Shown here: positions 18,475 through 26,926 of the stretch, piece by piece
Numbering within the stretch: position 1 is the stretch's first letter
Layout: every line of letters starts with the position of its first letter
Source of the DNA: Scandinavium lactucae
Lineage (GTDB): Bacteria > Pseudomonadota > Gammaproteobacteria > Enterobacterales > Enterobacteriaceae
Direction of reading: 5' to 3'
Assembly: GCF_033843265.1 (NCBI RefSeq)
Contig: NZ_JAWXRD010000030.1
Location: 124,001-188,000, forward strand
Length of the DNA: 64,000 nucleotides
Program-made: the position numbers and the translations under genes
The notes under the pieces: generated by a model
The model's input: the letters and a program-made list of their open reading frames with translations, nothing else
Told to the model about the DNA's origin: nothing
Database searches by the model: none

Positions 18475-19671
18475 TTATAGCGCTGTCTTGCGAGGTCGGC
18501 TAGCGTAGAGATAGAACAAAATGGAGCAAGTTGCACAAAACGCGATGGAAAACAGCATCGGCCAGGCGGTGGTAAAGGTAGCCATCGACAGGAGTGCGCC
18601 AACAATCGCGCCAATCCCAAAGCGGAACGTCCCCGCCAACGACGAGGCGGTGCCCGCCATGTGCGGAAATTCGTCGAGAATAACCGCCATCGCATTGGAG
18701 GAAACCATCGACACGCAGCCAACAAACGCCGCCACGCCCAGCACCAGCGACCAGAAGCCAACGCCGAACAGGGCGCAAACCACCATCCACGCCGCCATCG
18801 CAAGCTGGATCCACAGCCCGGCGCGGAACATATTCAGCGCTCCGACCCGGCGCACAAAGCGGCTATTGATAATGGTCATGATGAACAGGAACACGATATT
18901 CAGCGCAAAGTAGTAGCCGAAATGCTGCGGCGAAACATGGTTCAGTTCGATATAGACAAACGGTCCGGCGCTGAGGAAGGAGAACATCCCGGCAAAGCTG
19001 AAACCGCTCGCCAACATGTAGCTCAGCACCCGCTTGTGGCGGAACAGCGAGGCAAAGTTACCCATTGTGGTACGGATATGGAACTTCTGTCGGCGCTCCG
19101 GCGGTAGCGTTTCATCAATAAAGAAGAAGATCATGGTTGAGGCCAGCAGCGCGGCAATCGCGAGGATCCAGAAAATCGCATGCCAGCTGAACCAGACCAG
19201 TACCGCGCCACCGACCATCGGAGCCACCAGCGGCGCAATGGTCGTCACCAGCATGACGAAGGACATCATGCGGGAAAACTCTTCTTTCGGATAAATGTCG
19301 CGCATCAGGGCGTTAATCACTACGCTGGCTGCCGCTGCGGCCAGACCGTGGAAGAAGCGCATCACAATCAGCTGTTCAATACTTTGCGACAGCGCACAGG
19401 CCACCGCCGCAGCGGCGAATATCAGCGTGCCGCCGAGAATGACCGGTTTGCGACCGATGCTGTCGGCCATCGGGCCGTACAGCAGCTGACCGAGGGCAAA
19501 ACCCAGGATATAGGTACTGAGCGTCATCTGCGCGCTGCCCGCCGGGACGCCGAACTGCGCAGAGATAACCGGCAGCGCCGGGAGATACATATCAATTGAA
19601 AGCGGCATCAGCATGGCTAATAAGCCAAGGATGAACACAATTCCCAGCGATGAGCGCTGCCTGGTAGTCAC
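18475..19671 (-). CDS. bcr: Bicyclomycin/multidrug efflux MFS transporter Bcr
   Basis: A 398-aa DHA1-family major facilitator protein with 12 hydrophobic segments. MFS motif A is visible (GQLLYGPMADSIGRKP) and the motif C-type region includes APMVGGAVLVWFSW. E. coli Bcr (396 aa) exports bicyclomycin, sulfonamides and L-cysteine by proton antiport. It lies 27 bp downstream of rsuA on the same strand, the same order as E. coli, so the two are probably co-transcribed. The extreme C-terminus differs from E. coli. Confidence 0.94.
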   Translation of the reverse strand: MTTRQRSSLGIVFILGLLAMLMPLSIDMYLPALPVISAQFGVPAGSAQMTLSTYILGFALGQLLYGPMADSIGRKPVILGGTLIFAAAAVACALSQSIEQLIVMRFFHGLAAAAASVVINALMRDIYPKEEFSRMMSFVMLVTTIAPLVAPMVGGAVLVWFSWHAIFWILAIAALLASTMIFFFIDETLPPERRQKFHIRTTMGNFASLFRHKRVLSYMLASGFSFAGMFSFLSAGPFVYIELNHVSPQHFGYYFALNIVFLFIMTIINSRFVRRVGALNMFRAGLWIQLAMAAWMVVCALFGVGFWSLVLGVAAFVGCVSMVSSNAMAVILDEFPHMAGTASSLAGTFRFGIGAIVGALLSMATFTTAWPMLFSIAFCATCSILFYLYASRPRKTAL

Positions 19672-19698
19672 AAATTCACTCCTGAAGTTAGCGCGGCC

Positions 19699-20394
19699 CT
19701 AGCCCACGCTGGCGATTTCTTCTTCGGTCAGCACCCGGTATTCGCCCGGGGCCAAATCGTCATCCAGTTTAATCCCGCCGATTCGCTCGCGGTGCAGACC
19801 CACAACGCGGTTGCCCACTGCCGCAAACATGCGCTTCACCTGGTGATAGCGCCCTTCGCTGATGGTTAGCCGAACTTCGGTTGGGGTAATGACTTCCAGC
19901 TGCGCCGGTTTGGTCAACTCTTTCTCATTATGCAGTTGAACGCCGTGAGCGAATTGTTCTGCCGTGTCATCGGCAACCGGCGATTCCAGCGTGACCAGAT
20001 AGGTCTTCTCACAATGGTGGCGCGGCGACGTAATGCGGTGCGACCACTGACCGTCGTCGGTCATCAGTACCAGGCCGGTGGTGTCGATATCGAGGCGTCC
20101 GGCGGCATGCAGCTTGTGTGCCACAGGCTCGTCGAGGAAATACAGCACCGTCGGGTGATCCGGGTCTTCCGTTGAGCACACATAACCCTGAGGCTTGTTG
20201 AGCATGAAGTAGCGCGGGCCGTTCTGCTGGGTCAACGGATTTCCGTCATATTCCACATCGTGTTCCGGCTGGAGCTGAAAAGCGGAGAGTTTGACAATCT
20301 CGCCGTCCACGGTAACGCGGCTGGCGCGGATCTCACGCCCGGCAATCGCACGGCTGACGCCGAGTTGCTGAGCGATAAACTTATCAAGTCGCAT
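19699..20394 (-). CDS. rsuA: 16S rRNA pseudouridine(516) synthase
   Basis: A 231-aa enzyme that isomerises U516 of 16S rRNA. An N-terminal S4 RNA-binding domain (about residues 1-50) is followed by the RsuA-type catalytic domain with the active Asp102 in GRLDIDTTGL. Length equals E. coli RsuA. It is divergent from radD across 147 bp and upstream of bcr on the same strand. Confidence 0.96.
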   Translation of the reverse strand: MRLDKFIAQQLGVSRAIAGREIRASRVTVDGEIVKLSAFQLQPEHDVEYDGNPLTQQNGPRYFMLNKPQGYVCSTEDPDHPTVLYFLDEPVAHKLHAAGRLDIDTTGLVLMTDDGQWSHRITSPRHHCEKTYLVTLESPVADDTAEQFAHGVQLHNEKELTKPAQLEVITPTEVRLTISEGRYHQVKRMFAAVGNRVVGLHRERIGGIKLDDDLAPGEYRVLTEEEIASVG

Positions 20395-20541
20395 GAAGTA
20401 TTTTTAGCCTGTTAGAGTGCGGTGTCGGGCGACGCCCGAAAATGAAGCAATATCAGGGTCCAAGTATAACGGCCCTGCTAAGCCACTCAAGCGAAAAGAT
20501 TCATGGCATACTATTGGGGTGTAAATAATGACGCCTGAAAT

Positions 20542-22299
20542 ATGACCTTTACGCTTCGTCCCTATCAGCAGGAAGCGGTGGATGCCACCCTCTCCCACTT
20601 TCGTCAACATCAACAGCCTGCGGTGATTGTGCTGCCCACCGGCGCAGGCAAAAGTCTGGTGATAGCCGAGCTCGCGCGCCTGGCACGTGGCCGTGTGTTG
20701 GTACTTGCTCACGTCAAAGAATTAGTGGCACAGAACCACGCCAAATACCTGGCGCTGGGGCTTGAAGCCGATATCTATGCCGCGGGGCTGAAGCGCAAAG
20801 AGAGCCACGGTAAAGTGGTGTTTGGCAGCGTGCAGTCTGTGGCCCGCAATTTGAACCATTTCCAGGGCGAGTTTTCACTGCTGATTGTCGATGAATGCCA
20901 TCGCATCAGCGACGATGATGACAGCCAGTACCAGCAAATCCTTGGCCACCTCAAAAAGGTAAACCCTCACTTACGTTTGCTTGGGCTAACCGCCACGCCG
21001 TTTCGTCTGGGCAAAGGCTGGATTTATCGCTTTCATTATCACGGCATGGTTCGCGGCGATGAAAAGGCGCTGTTCCGCGACTGTATTTACGAACTTCCGC
21101 TGCGCTACATGATCAAGCACGGCTTCCTGACGCCGCCGGAAAGGCTCGATATGCCGGTGGTGCAGTACGATTTCAGCCGCCTGCAGGTGCAGAGCAATGG
21201 CCTGTTTAGCGAAGCGGATCTCAACCACGAACTGAAAAAACAGCAGCGCGTGACGCCGCACATCATTAGCCAGATTGTTGAGTTCGCACAGAACCGCAAA
21301 GGGGTGATGATTTTTGCCTCCACCGTCGAGCACGCCAAAGAGATAACCGGGCTGTTACCCGCCGGAGATGCGGCGCTGATTACTGGCGAGACGCCGACTC
21401 CGGAGCGCGACCGATTGATTGAAGCCTTTAAAGCGCAGCAGTTTCGGTTTCTGGTCAACGTCGCGGTGCTGACCACCGGCTTTGATGCACCGCACGTCGA
21501 CCTGATTGCAATTCTGCGTCCGACCGAATCCGTTAGCCTGTATCAGCAAATCGTTGGCCGTGGGCTGCGCCTGTCGCCGGGCAAGACCGATTGCCTGATT
21601 CTGGACTACGCCGGTAATCCGCATGACCTGTTCGCGCCGGAAGTCGGCGCGCCAAAAGGCAAAAGTGACAACGTCCCGGTGCAGGTTTTCTGCCCCTCCT
21701 GCGGCTTCGCCAATACCTTTTGGGGGAAGACCACCGCCGATGGCACGCTGATTGAACACTTTGGCCGCCGCTGTCAGGGCTGGTTTGAGGACGACGACGG
21801 CCATCGCGAGCAGTGTGATTTCCGCTTCCGCTTTAAAAATTGTCCGCAATGCAATGCTGAAAATGACATTGCCGCCCGTCGCTGTCGGGAATGTGACACG
21901 GTGCTGGTCGACCCGGACGATATGCTGAAAGCCGCGCTGAAGCTTAAAGACGCGCTGGTGCTACGCTGTAGCGGCATGACGCTTCAACACGGCGGCGATG
22001 AGAAAGGCCCTTGGCTGAAAGTGACCTATTACGATGAAGACGGGGCTGATGTGAGTGAGCGCTTCCGTCTGCAAACGCCCGCGCAGAAAACCGCGTTTGA
22101 ACAGCTGTTTATGCGGCCACACACCCGCACGCCCGGCATTCCGCTGCGCTGGATAACCCCGGCGGATATCCTCGCCCAAGAGGTTTTGCTTCGTCATCCG
22201 GATTTTGTCGTCTCCCGTAAGAAAGGGCAATTCTGGCAGGTACGTGAAAAAGTCTTTGATTATGAAGGCCGTTTCCGTCGGGCCAATGCGCTGCGCTGA
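20542..22299 (+). CDS. radD: DNA repair helicase-like ATPase RadD
   Basis: A 585-aa superfamily 2 ATPase. Helicase motifs: PTGAGKS (Walker A), DECHR (Walker B), GLTATPF, and the arginine-finger region QQIVGRGLRLSPG. A C-terminal zinc cluster has four CxxC or C..C pairs (CPSCGF, RRCQ..., CPQCNA, RRCREC). E. coli RadD (YejH) helps double-strand break repair and RecA strand exchange, with SSB contacts. Full-length match. It is followed by the independently controlled rplY. Confidence 0.95.
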   Translation: MTFTLRPYQQEAVDATLSHFRQHQQPAVIVLPTGAGKSLVIAELARLARGRVLVLAHVKELVAQNHAKYLALGLEADIYAAGLKRKESHGKVVFGSVQSVARNLNHFQGEFSLLIVDECHRISDDDDSQYQQILGHLKKVNPHLRLLGLTATPFRLGKGWIYRFHYHGMVRGDEKALFRDCIYELPLRYMIKHGFLTPPERLDMPVVQYDFSRLQVQSNGLFSEADLNHELKKQQRVTPHIISQIVEFAQNRKGVMIFASTVEHAKEITGLLPAGDAALITGETPTPERDRLIEAFKAQQFRFLVNVAVLTTGFDAPHVDLIAILRPTESVSLYQQIVGRGLRLSPGKTDCLILDYAGNPHDLFAPEVGAPKGKSDNVPVQVFCPSCGFANTFWGKTTADGTLIEHFGRRCQGWFEDDDGHREQCDFRFRFKNCPQCNAENDIAARRCRECDTVLVDPDDMLKAALKLKDALVLRCSGMTLQHGGDEKGPWLKVTYYDEDGADVSERFRLQTPAQKTAFEQLFMRPHTRTPGIPLRWITPADILAQEVLLRHPDFVVSRKKGQFWQVREKVFDYEGRFRRANALR

Positions 22300-22356
22300 A
22301 GGCTTCCCACCAGGTGTACCTAAAGGGTTTCTTCATGCCTGGGATGTAGTTTCCAT

Positions 22357-22468
22357 TGCCCCCGAGGGGATTGAGGGCTATAATCCCGCCCGCTTTTGCA
22401 TGTGCAAAGCAGATCATTTGCCTGTTGCTGGGTCGCCTGTAACAGGATTACTAATAGAGAGATGTTCA
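22357..22468 (+). promoter_or_regulatory. rplY promoter and 5' leader
   Basis: A promoter TTGCCC (22357-22362), 16-bp spacer, TATAAT (22379-22384) lies upstream of rplY, leaving a leader of about 78 nt. In E. coli and relatives the rplY leader mediates autogenous repression by L25; the same position and short structured leader are seen here, but I have not folded it. Confidence 0.65.
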
Positions 22469-22756
22469 ATGTTTACTTTAAACGCAGAAGTACGTAAAGA
22501 GCAGGGTAAGGGTGCGAGCCGCCGCCTGCGTACAGCTAACCTGTTCCCGGCAATCGTCTACGGTGGCGACGCTGCCCCAGTAGCCCTGGAACTGGACCAC
22601 GACAAAGTGTGGAACCTGCAGACTAAAGAAGGTTTCTACACCGAAGTCCTGACCATCGCTGTTGCTGGTGGTAAAGAAGAAAAAGTTAAAGTTCAGGCTG
22701 TTCAGCGTCACCCGTTCAAGCCAAAACTGACTCACATCGACTTCGTTCGCGCGTAA
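22469..22756 (+). CDS. rplY: 50S ribosomal protein L25
   Basis: A 95-aa single-domain (short) L25 that binds 5S rRNA in the 50S subunit. It matches E. coli L25 (94 aa) from MFTLNAEVRKEQGKGASRRLR to PKLTHIDFVRA, with a one-residue insertion in the VAGGKEEKVKV loop. I start at the ATG at 22469, preceded by AGAGAGATG; the longer in-frame extension would overlap radD. A strong terminator follows. Confidence 0.97.
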   Translation: MFTLNAEVRKEQGKGASRRLRTANLFPAIVYGGDAAPVALELDHDKVWNLQTKEGFYTEVLTIAVAGGKEEKVKVQAVQRHPFKPKLTHIDFVRA

Positions 22757-22772
22757 TCGCTGACAAGTTGTA

Positions 22773-22801
22773 GAAAACCCCGCCTCGGCGGGGTTTTTTT
22801 A
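22773..22801 (+). terminator. Rho-independent terminator between rplY and yejK
   Basis: AAAACCCCGCC TCG GGCGGGG-type stem-loop followed by seven T, 17 bp after the rplY stop. It also sits just beyond the convergent yejK stop and could serve both. Confidence 0.93.
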
Positions 22802-22809
22802 TATCTGCA

Positions 22810-23811
22810 TTATTTGCTGGTGCGACGCTGGAGCTGGTCGCGCAGATTCGGCGGTGTGCCTTTGATGGTCAACGTATCCGTGGCCGGATCCCAGAAAATA
22901 CGCTCACCGAGCAGCATGGCATCGAAGTTGATCGTCAGCCCCCCGCCGCTTCCGGCGTATTTGGTTAGCTGACGCAGGGTGCTTCTGTCTGCCGGGAAGC
23001 TCTCTTCCAGCTCGTAGCCTTTGTCCGCGGTGAACTCGTGGAAACTAACCTCACTGACGCCCGACAGCTCTTTGGACAGCGACTCCAGCTCTATCTCTTC
23101 CCCTGCCTGCAGCTGTTCGTTGCAGTAGGTGTAGACCTGCTGACGCACGTTCTGACGCTCGGATTTATCGAGCTGCGCTTCGGCGGTGAAATCGTCAACG
23201 GCCTGTAACAACCCCCGGTTTTGCGCTTTCGCATTCAGCCCTTCGCTGGCCCCCAGGAAATCCATAAAGAAATCCGATACTTTGCGGCCAACCCGCCCTT
23301 TCAGGAAGGTCAGATAGCGGCTGGATTCCGGATTGGTTTCCCATTCGGTGAGATCAATACGCGCCACGATGTCGGCGTGATTGATGTCCAGATAGTGTGT
23401 TGAGCTGATATCCAGCTGCTCATTGACGCGCATACTGCTCAGGTTGTTGAGCACCGCCACCAGTAAATACTCGACAGCCAGATAGCGATAGTGGCAAAAC
23501 AGCACGATGCCGCCGTCGGCAAACGGGTATTTTGCAAGCTCATCGCGCAGACGTCCGGTCGCCGCTCGGCTAAAGGCCAGGAAATCTTCCTCACCCTGAC
23601 GATGCAGGCGCAGAGACTGGGCCAGTTCGCTTTCTTCGTTGAACATGCCATAGGCTTTGTTCTTCGCGCTGTAGACCCGATGCAGCTCAGCCATCATCTC
23701 TTCGACCGTTGCCGTCGGCTCCAGCAAAGTATCGCGCAGCACCACCTCAAGGTTATTTTCATCACGCTTGATCATCTGGTGCAGGGCAATCTGGTTGATA
23801 TCCAGACTCAT
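22810..23811 (-). CDS. yejK: Nucleoid-associated protein YejK (NdpA)
   Basis: A 333-aa member of the NdpA family of nucleoid-associated proteins found with DNA in cell extracts. It aligns along its length with E. coli YejK (335 aa), including SLDINQIALHQ, GRVGRKVSDFFMDFLGASEGLNAK and the C-terminal GERIFWDPATDTLTIKGTPPNLRDQLQRR. The last few residues differ. It is divergent from yejL, as in E. coli. The exact molecular role is not settled; interaction with topoisomerases has been reported for E. coli YejK. Confidence 0.94.
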   Translation of the reverse strand: MSLDINQIALHQMIKRDENNLEVVLRDTLLEPTATVEEMMAELHRVYSAKNKAYGMFNEESELAQSLRLHRQGEEDFLAFSRAATGRLRDELAKYPFADGGIVLFCHYRYLAVEYLLVAVLNNLSSMRVNEQLDISSTHYLDINHADIVARIDLTEWETNPESSRYLTFLKGRVGRKVSDFFMDFLGASEGLNAKAQNRGLLQAVDDFTAEAQLDKSERQNVRQQVYTYCNEQLQAGEEIELESLSKELSGVSEVSFHEFTADKGYELEESFPADRSTLRQLTKYAGSGGGLTINFDAMLLGERIFWDPATDTLTIKGTPPNLRDQLQRRTSK

Positions 23812-23944
23812 GTTAAACTCTCCTTTTAGACCGGGCGGTATTCAACCACCGCGGACGCAACTGTGTAAAGTCGAAAAAAAGCGGAAAAAAAGCTGCTGCT
23901 ACGGTAATATGTTGCCCTTTCATGAACAAACAGATTCTGGATTT

Positions 23945-24172
23945 ATGCCGCAAATCTCCCGCTACAGTGATGAACACGTTGAACAACTGCTGACTGAGCT
24001 TGCCAACGTGCTGGAAAAACACAAGACACCAACCGACCTTTCACTGATGGTGTTGGGCAATATGGTGACTAACCTGATTAACACAAGCGTCGCACCAGCC
24101 CAGCGCTCGGCGATTGCCCGCTCCTTTGCTCAGGCGCTGCAATCTTCTGTTAGCGACGATCCGGCGCACTAA
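23945..24172 (+). CDS. yejL: UPF0352 protein YejL
   Basis: A 75-aa helical protein of the UPF0352 family with unknown function. It starts MPQISRYSDEHVEQ at the ATG at 23945, giving the E. coli length; the longer upstream in-frame extension has no homologous look. It lies 24 bp upstream of yejM on the same strand and probably shares its transcript. Confidence 0.93.
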   Translation: MPQISRYSDEHVEQLLTELANVLEKHKTPTDLSLMVLGNMVTNLINTSVAPAQRSAIARSFAQALQSSVSDDPAH

Positions 24173-24196
24173 GCACGAAGGAAGACGACAAACAGT

Positions 24197-25957
24197 ATGG
24201 TGACTCATCGTCAGCCCTACCGAGAAAAAGTGTCCCAGATGGTCAGTTGGGGGCACTGGTTTGCCCTATTCAACATTCTTCTGGCCGCCGTTCTCGGTAG
24301 CCGTTATCTGTTTGTCGCCGACTGGCCGACGACGCTGTCGGGTCGCGTGTACTCGTACATCAGCCTCGTCGGACATTTCAGCTTTCTGGTTTTCGCCAGT
24401 TACCTGCTGATCCTCTTCCCGCTAACGTTTGTCGTTATGTCACAGCGGCTGATGCGGTTCCTGTCCGCAATCCTCGCCACCGTCGGCATGACGCTGTTGC
24501 TTATCGACAGCGAAGTCTTCACCCGTTTCCACTTGCACCTCAATCCGATTGTGTGGGAACTGGTCATCAACCCCGATCAGAACGAGATGGCCCGCGACTG
24601 GCAGCTGATGTTCATCAGTGTTCCGGTTATCCTGCTGATTGAAATGCTGTTCGCGACCTGGAGCTGGCAAAAGCTGCGTAGCCTCACCCGTCGTCGGCAT
24701 TATGCGCGCCCGGTCGCCTGGTTCCTGTTTACCGCGTTTGTCGCAACCCATGTGATGTACATTTGGGCCGATGCTAATTTCTATCGTCCAATAACCATGC
24801 AGCGCGCCAACCTGCCGCTCTCTTATCCGATGACCGCCCGTCGCTTCCTTGAGAAACATGGCCTACTGGACGCGGAAGATTATCAGCGTCGTCTGGTAGA
24901 ACAAGGTGACCCGGAAGCCGTTTCCGTGCAGTATCCGCTGAGCGATCTGCGCTACCGCGATATGGGCACCGGTCAGAACGTGTTGCTCATAACGGTAGAC
25001 AGCCTGAATTACTCCCGCTTTGAGAAGCAGATGCCAGCGCTGAGCAGTTTTGCTCAGCAAAACCTTAACTTTACTCAGCACATGAGTGCCGGTAATGCCA
25101 CAGACACCGGTATTTTCGGTCTGTTCTACGGGATTTCCCCAAGCTATATGGACGGCGTGCTCTCCGCGCGCGTGCCTGCCGCTCTGATTTCCGCGCTCAA
25201 CCAGCAGGGTTATCAGTTGGGTCTGTTCTCGTCTGATGGCTTTAGCAGCCCGATGTATCGCCAGGCGCTACTGTCAGACTTCTCCCTTCCGCCGTCTAAA
25301 TCACAGAAAGATGCGGACACCGCCAGCCAGTGGATCAACTGGCTGGGCAGCTACGCGCAGGAAGATAACCGCTGGTTCTCCTGGATTTCATTCAACGGCA
25401 CCACCCTGGATGACAGCCAGAAACAAAACTTTACCCGTCGTTATACCCGTGCGGCAGCAGATGTGGATAACCAAATTGAGCGCGTGCTTACCGCGCTAAA
25501 AGCTTCTGGCAAGCTCGATAAAACAGTAGTCATTATCACCGCCGCGCACGGCGTTCCGCTGGATAAAGCCGGTGCCAAATTCGAGTGGTCACGCGGACAG
25601 CTTCAGGTACCGCTGGTCATTCACTGGCCGGGCACCCCGGCGCAGGAAATCACTACCCTGACCAACCACAAAGATGTGATGACCACGCTGATGCAGCGCC
25701 TGTTACACGTCAACACCCCAGCGAATGAATACTCACAGGGTCAGGATCTGTTTATTGCCCCACGTCGCCACAACTGGGTAACCGCCGCGAGCAACTCTGA
25801 CCTGGCGATCACTACGCCGAGGGTCACCGTGGTACTCAACCATAACGGCAGCTACCGCACGTGGGATCGTGACGATCAGAAGGTCGAAGACGGGAAACCA
25901 CAGCTAAGCCTGCTGTTGCAGGTGCTGACAGAAGAAAAACGTTTCATTGCCAACTGA
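24197..25957 (+). CDS. yejM: LPS-homeostasis regulator YejM (PbgA/LapC)
   Basis: A 586-aa essential inner-membrane protein. Five N-terminal transmembrane helices (within residues ~15-190) are joined by a linker to a periplasmic sulfatase/alkaline-phosphatase-fold domain (VLLITVDSLNYSRF onward). Like E. coli LapC it lacks an obvious nucleophile Cys/Ser sulfatase motif. In E. coli it senses periplasmic LPS and restrains LapB-FtsH proteolysis of LpxC. Full-length match. proL follows 75 bp downstream under its own promoter. Confidence 0.96.
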   Translation: MVTHRQPYREKVSQMVSWGHWFALFNILLAAVLGSRYLFVADWPTTLSGRVYSYISLVGHFSFLVFASYLLILFPLTFVVMSQRLMRFLSAILATVGMTLLLIDSEVFTRFHLHLNPIVWELVINPDQNEMARDWQLMFISVPVILLIEMLFATWSWQKLRSLTRRRHYARPVAWFLFTAFVATHVMYIWADANFYRPITMQRANLPLSYPMTARRFLEKHGLLDAEDYQRRLVEQGDPEAVSVQYPLSDLRYRDMGTGQNVLLITVDSLNYSRFEKQMPALSSFAQQNLNFTQHMSAGNATDTGIFGLFYGISPSYMDGVLSARVPAALISALNQQGYQLGLFSSDGFSSPMYRQALLSDFSLPPSKSQKDADTASQWINWLGSYAQEDNRWFSWISFNGTTLDDSQKQNFTRRYTRAAADVDNQIERVLTALKASGKLDKTVVIITAAHGVPLDKAGAKFEWSRGQLQVPLVIHWPGTPAQEITTLTNHKDVMTTLMQRLLHVNTPANEYSQGQDLFIAPRRHNWVTAASNSDLAITTPRVTVVLNHNGSYRTWDRDDQKVEDGKPQLSLLLQVLTEEKRFIAN

Positions 25958-25991
25958 TTGGTTATTTATCAATCACCTGACGAGTACCGTC

Positions 25992-26019
25992 TTGCATTCG
26001 GCGTTGAAAACGGTAGTAT
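25992..26019 (+). promoter_or_regulatory. proL promoter
   Basis: TTGCAT, 16-bp spacer, TAGTAT, ending 13 bp before the mature tRNA 5' end. Confidence 0.6.
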
Positions 26020-26032
26020 TATTTCTCTGCAT

Positions 26033-26109
26033 CGGCACGTAGCGCAGCCTGGTAGCGCATCGTCATGGGGTGGCGAGGGTCGAGAGTTCAAATCTCTCCG
26101 TGCCGACCA
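26033..26109 (+). tRNA. proL: tRNA-Pro (anticodon GGG); island attachment target
   Basis: A 77-nt tRNA with a 7-bp acceptor stem CGGCACG/CGTGCCG, encoded ACCA end, T-arm GAGAG TTCAAAT CTCTC, and anticodon loop ATGGGGT carrying GGG. It matches E. coli proL in position (after yejM). Its 3' 48 nt (26062 onward) are repeated at 32524-32572. The functional gene therefore ends with the copy at attL, while the original terminator was displaced to 32581. Confidence 0.97.
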
Positions 26110-26110
26110 A
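26062..26110. repeat. Left attachment site (attL), 49-bp direct repeat
   Basis: Bases 26062-26110 are identical to 32524-32572 (offset 6462). They cover the anticodon-arm to 3'-CCA part of proL plus one base. This is the classic footprint of tyrosine-integrase insertion at a tRNA 3' end. Confidence 0.95.
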
Positions 26111-26448
26111 TTTAACGCTATAGATCAGGGGTTTAGCCTTGTTGGTTGAACCCCTATTCTACCCGCGTTTTTGTGTATACACAATGCCCGCTCCCATGCT
26201 TCCCCTGTTCCGTTATCCCTCACGTTTCAATTAACACAATGTGACATTCCTCACAAAAATAATTCGCCACCATGACGTGCAAGGCTTACGCCTAAGACGC
26301 GAACAACGGCTAAAGCCGTGCCAGCCCATACGGGCTTTTCGCTATGCTACTCAGGCTGCGCTACGTGCCGACGCTGAAGAAAACATCCCACTAGATCACA
26401 TTTTTGGATATGATTTATCAAATGATTTTGTCCTAAGAGGATCTTATT
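26111..26448. other. 338-bp island left end before the HEPN gene
   Basis: Starts with a weak hairpin (AGGGGTT and AACCCCT, 26127-26155 region) that could terminate the tRNA transcript now that its own terminator has been displaced. It then carries the C4/Ash-like segment. A 77-codon GTG-started frame (26241-26474) spans most of it but overlaps the HEPN start and has no ribosome-binding site, so I do not call it a gene. Confidence 0.4.
26280..26377 (+). ncRNA. P1/P4-type immunity-region-like segment (C4-like RNA / Ash-Icd peptide signature)
   Basis: Two tandem hairpins are seen: ACGGC TAAA GCCGT (26307-26320) and AGCCC ATAC GGGCT (26323-26336), the second followed by TTTTC. The same stretch read from 26312 to 26377 gives KAVPAHTGFSLCYSG followed by CATCRR and a stop, which I recognise as the peptide signature of short Ash/Icd-like ORFs that accompany C4-type antisense RNAs in P1/P4-like elements. 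The frame has no start codon after its upstream stop (26273), so it is either a non-coding RNA or a remnant. Identification is from memory of the motif; no search was run. Confidence 0.4.
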
Positions 26449-26913
26449 TTGGACTTGAACACACTAAGTTATGAAGAACTTGATGCTCACGCGATGGAAC
26501 GGCTTGTATTCGACGAAGAAGAGCTATCCCCTATCCTCAAAGGACATATTTTTATTGAAAAGGTCTTAGAAACTCTGATTTCTAAACATCTTGTTGATCC
26601 TAAAGCCCTGTTCAAAAACACTCGTTCATTCGAACTTAAGTTAGATTTAGCTTTGGCTATGGGTTTGATTGATACAAAACATTACTCAGCATTCAAGGCT
26701 ATCAACAAGATAAGAAACAATTATGCTCACAAGCATGTTTACAAAGTAACACTTGAAGAACTTAGCGCTTTAAAATTTGATTGGGTTGAGATTCAAAACA
26801 AGGCTTTTAAAGTCGCTTGTAATCAGAGTGTTAGCGAAGGTGCAAGGTTAGCAACTATTTTCCTTTGCTGGAAAGCTATTAGGCTTATCAGTCAACCTAA
26901 CGATCAGATTTAA
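26449..26913 (+). CDS. HEPN-domain protein (candidate RNase/toxin)
   Basis: A 154-aa, almost all-helical acidic/basic protein. Its centre, KGHIFIEKVLETLISKHL, then a second helix pair ending INKIRNNYAHKH, has the look of small HEPN-fold proteins, and RNNYAH (Arg89-His94) fits the catalytic Rx4-6H motif of HEPN ribonucleases. It starts at a TTG (26449) 7 bp after AAGAGGAT; no ATG start gives a comparable frame. The next gene begins 13 bp downstream, so the two form an operon. HEPN proteins commonly act as toxins or in phage defence; that role here is inference. AT-rich codon use marks it as acquired. Confidence 0.7.
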   Translation: MDLNTLSYEELDAHAMERLVFDEEELSPILKGHIFIEKVLETLISKHLVDPKALFKNTRSFELKLDLALAMGLIDTKHYSAFKAINKIRNNYAHKHVYKVTLEELSALKFDWVEIQNKAFKVACNQSVSEGARLATIFLCWKAIRLISQPNDQI

Positions 26914-26926
26914 AGGATAAAATCCT

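Noticed and set aside
26241..26474. 77-codon GTG-started frame before the HEPN gene
   Set aside because: No ribosome-binding site, overlaps the HEPN start, and spans the hairpin-rich C4/Ash-like segment; more likely non-coding.
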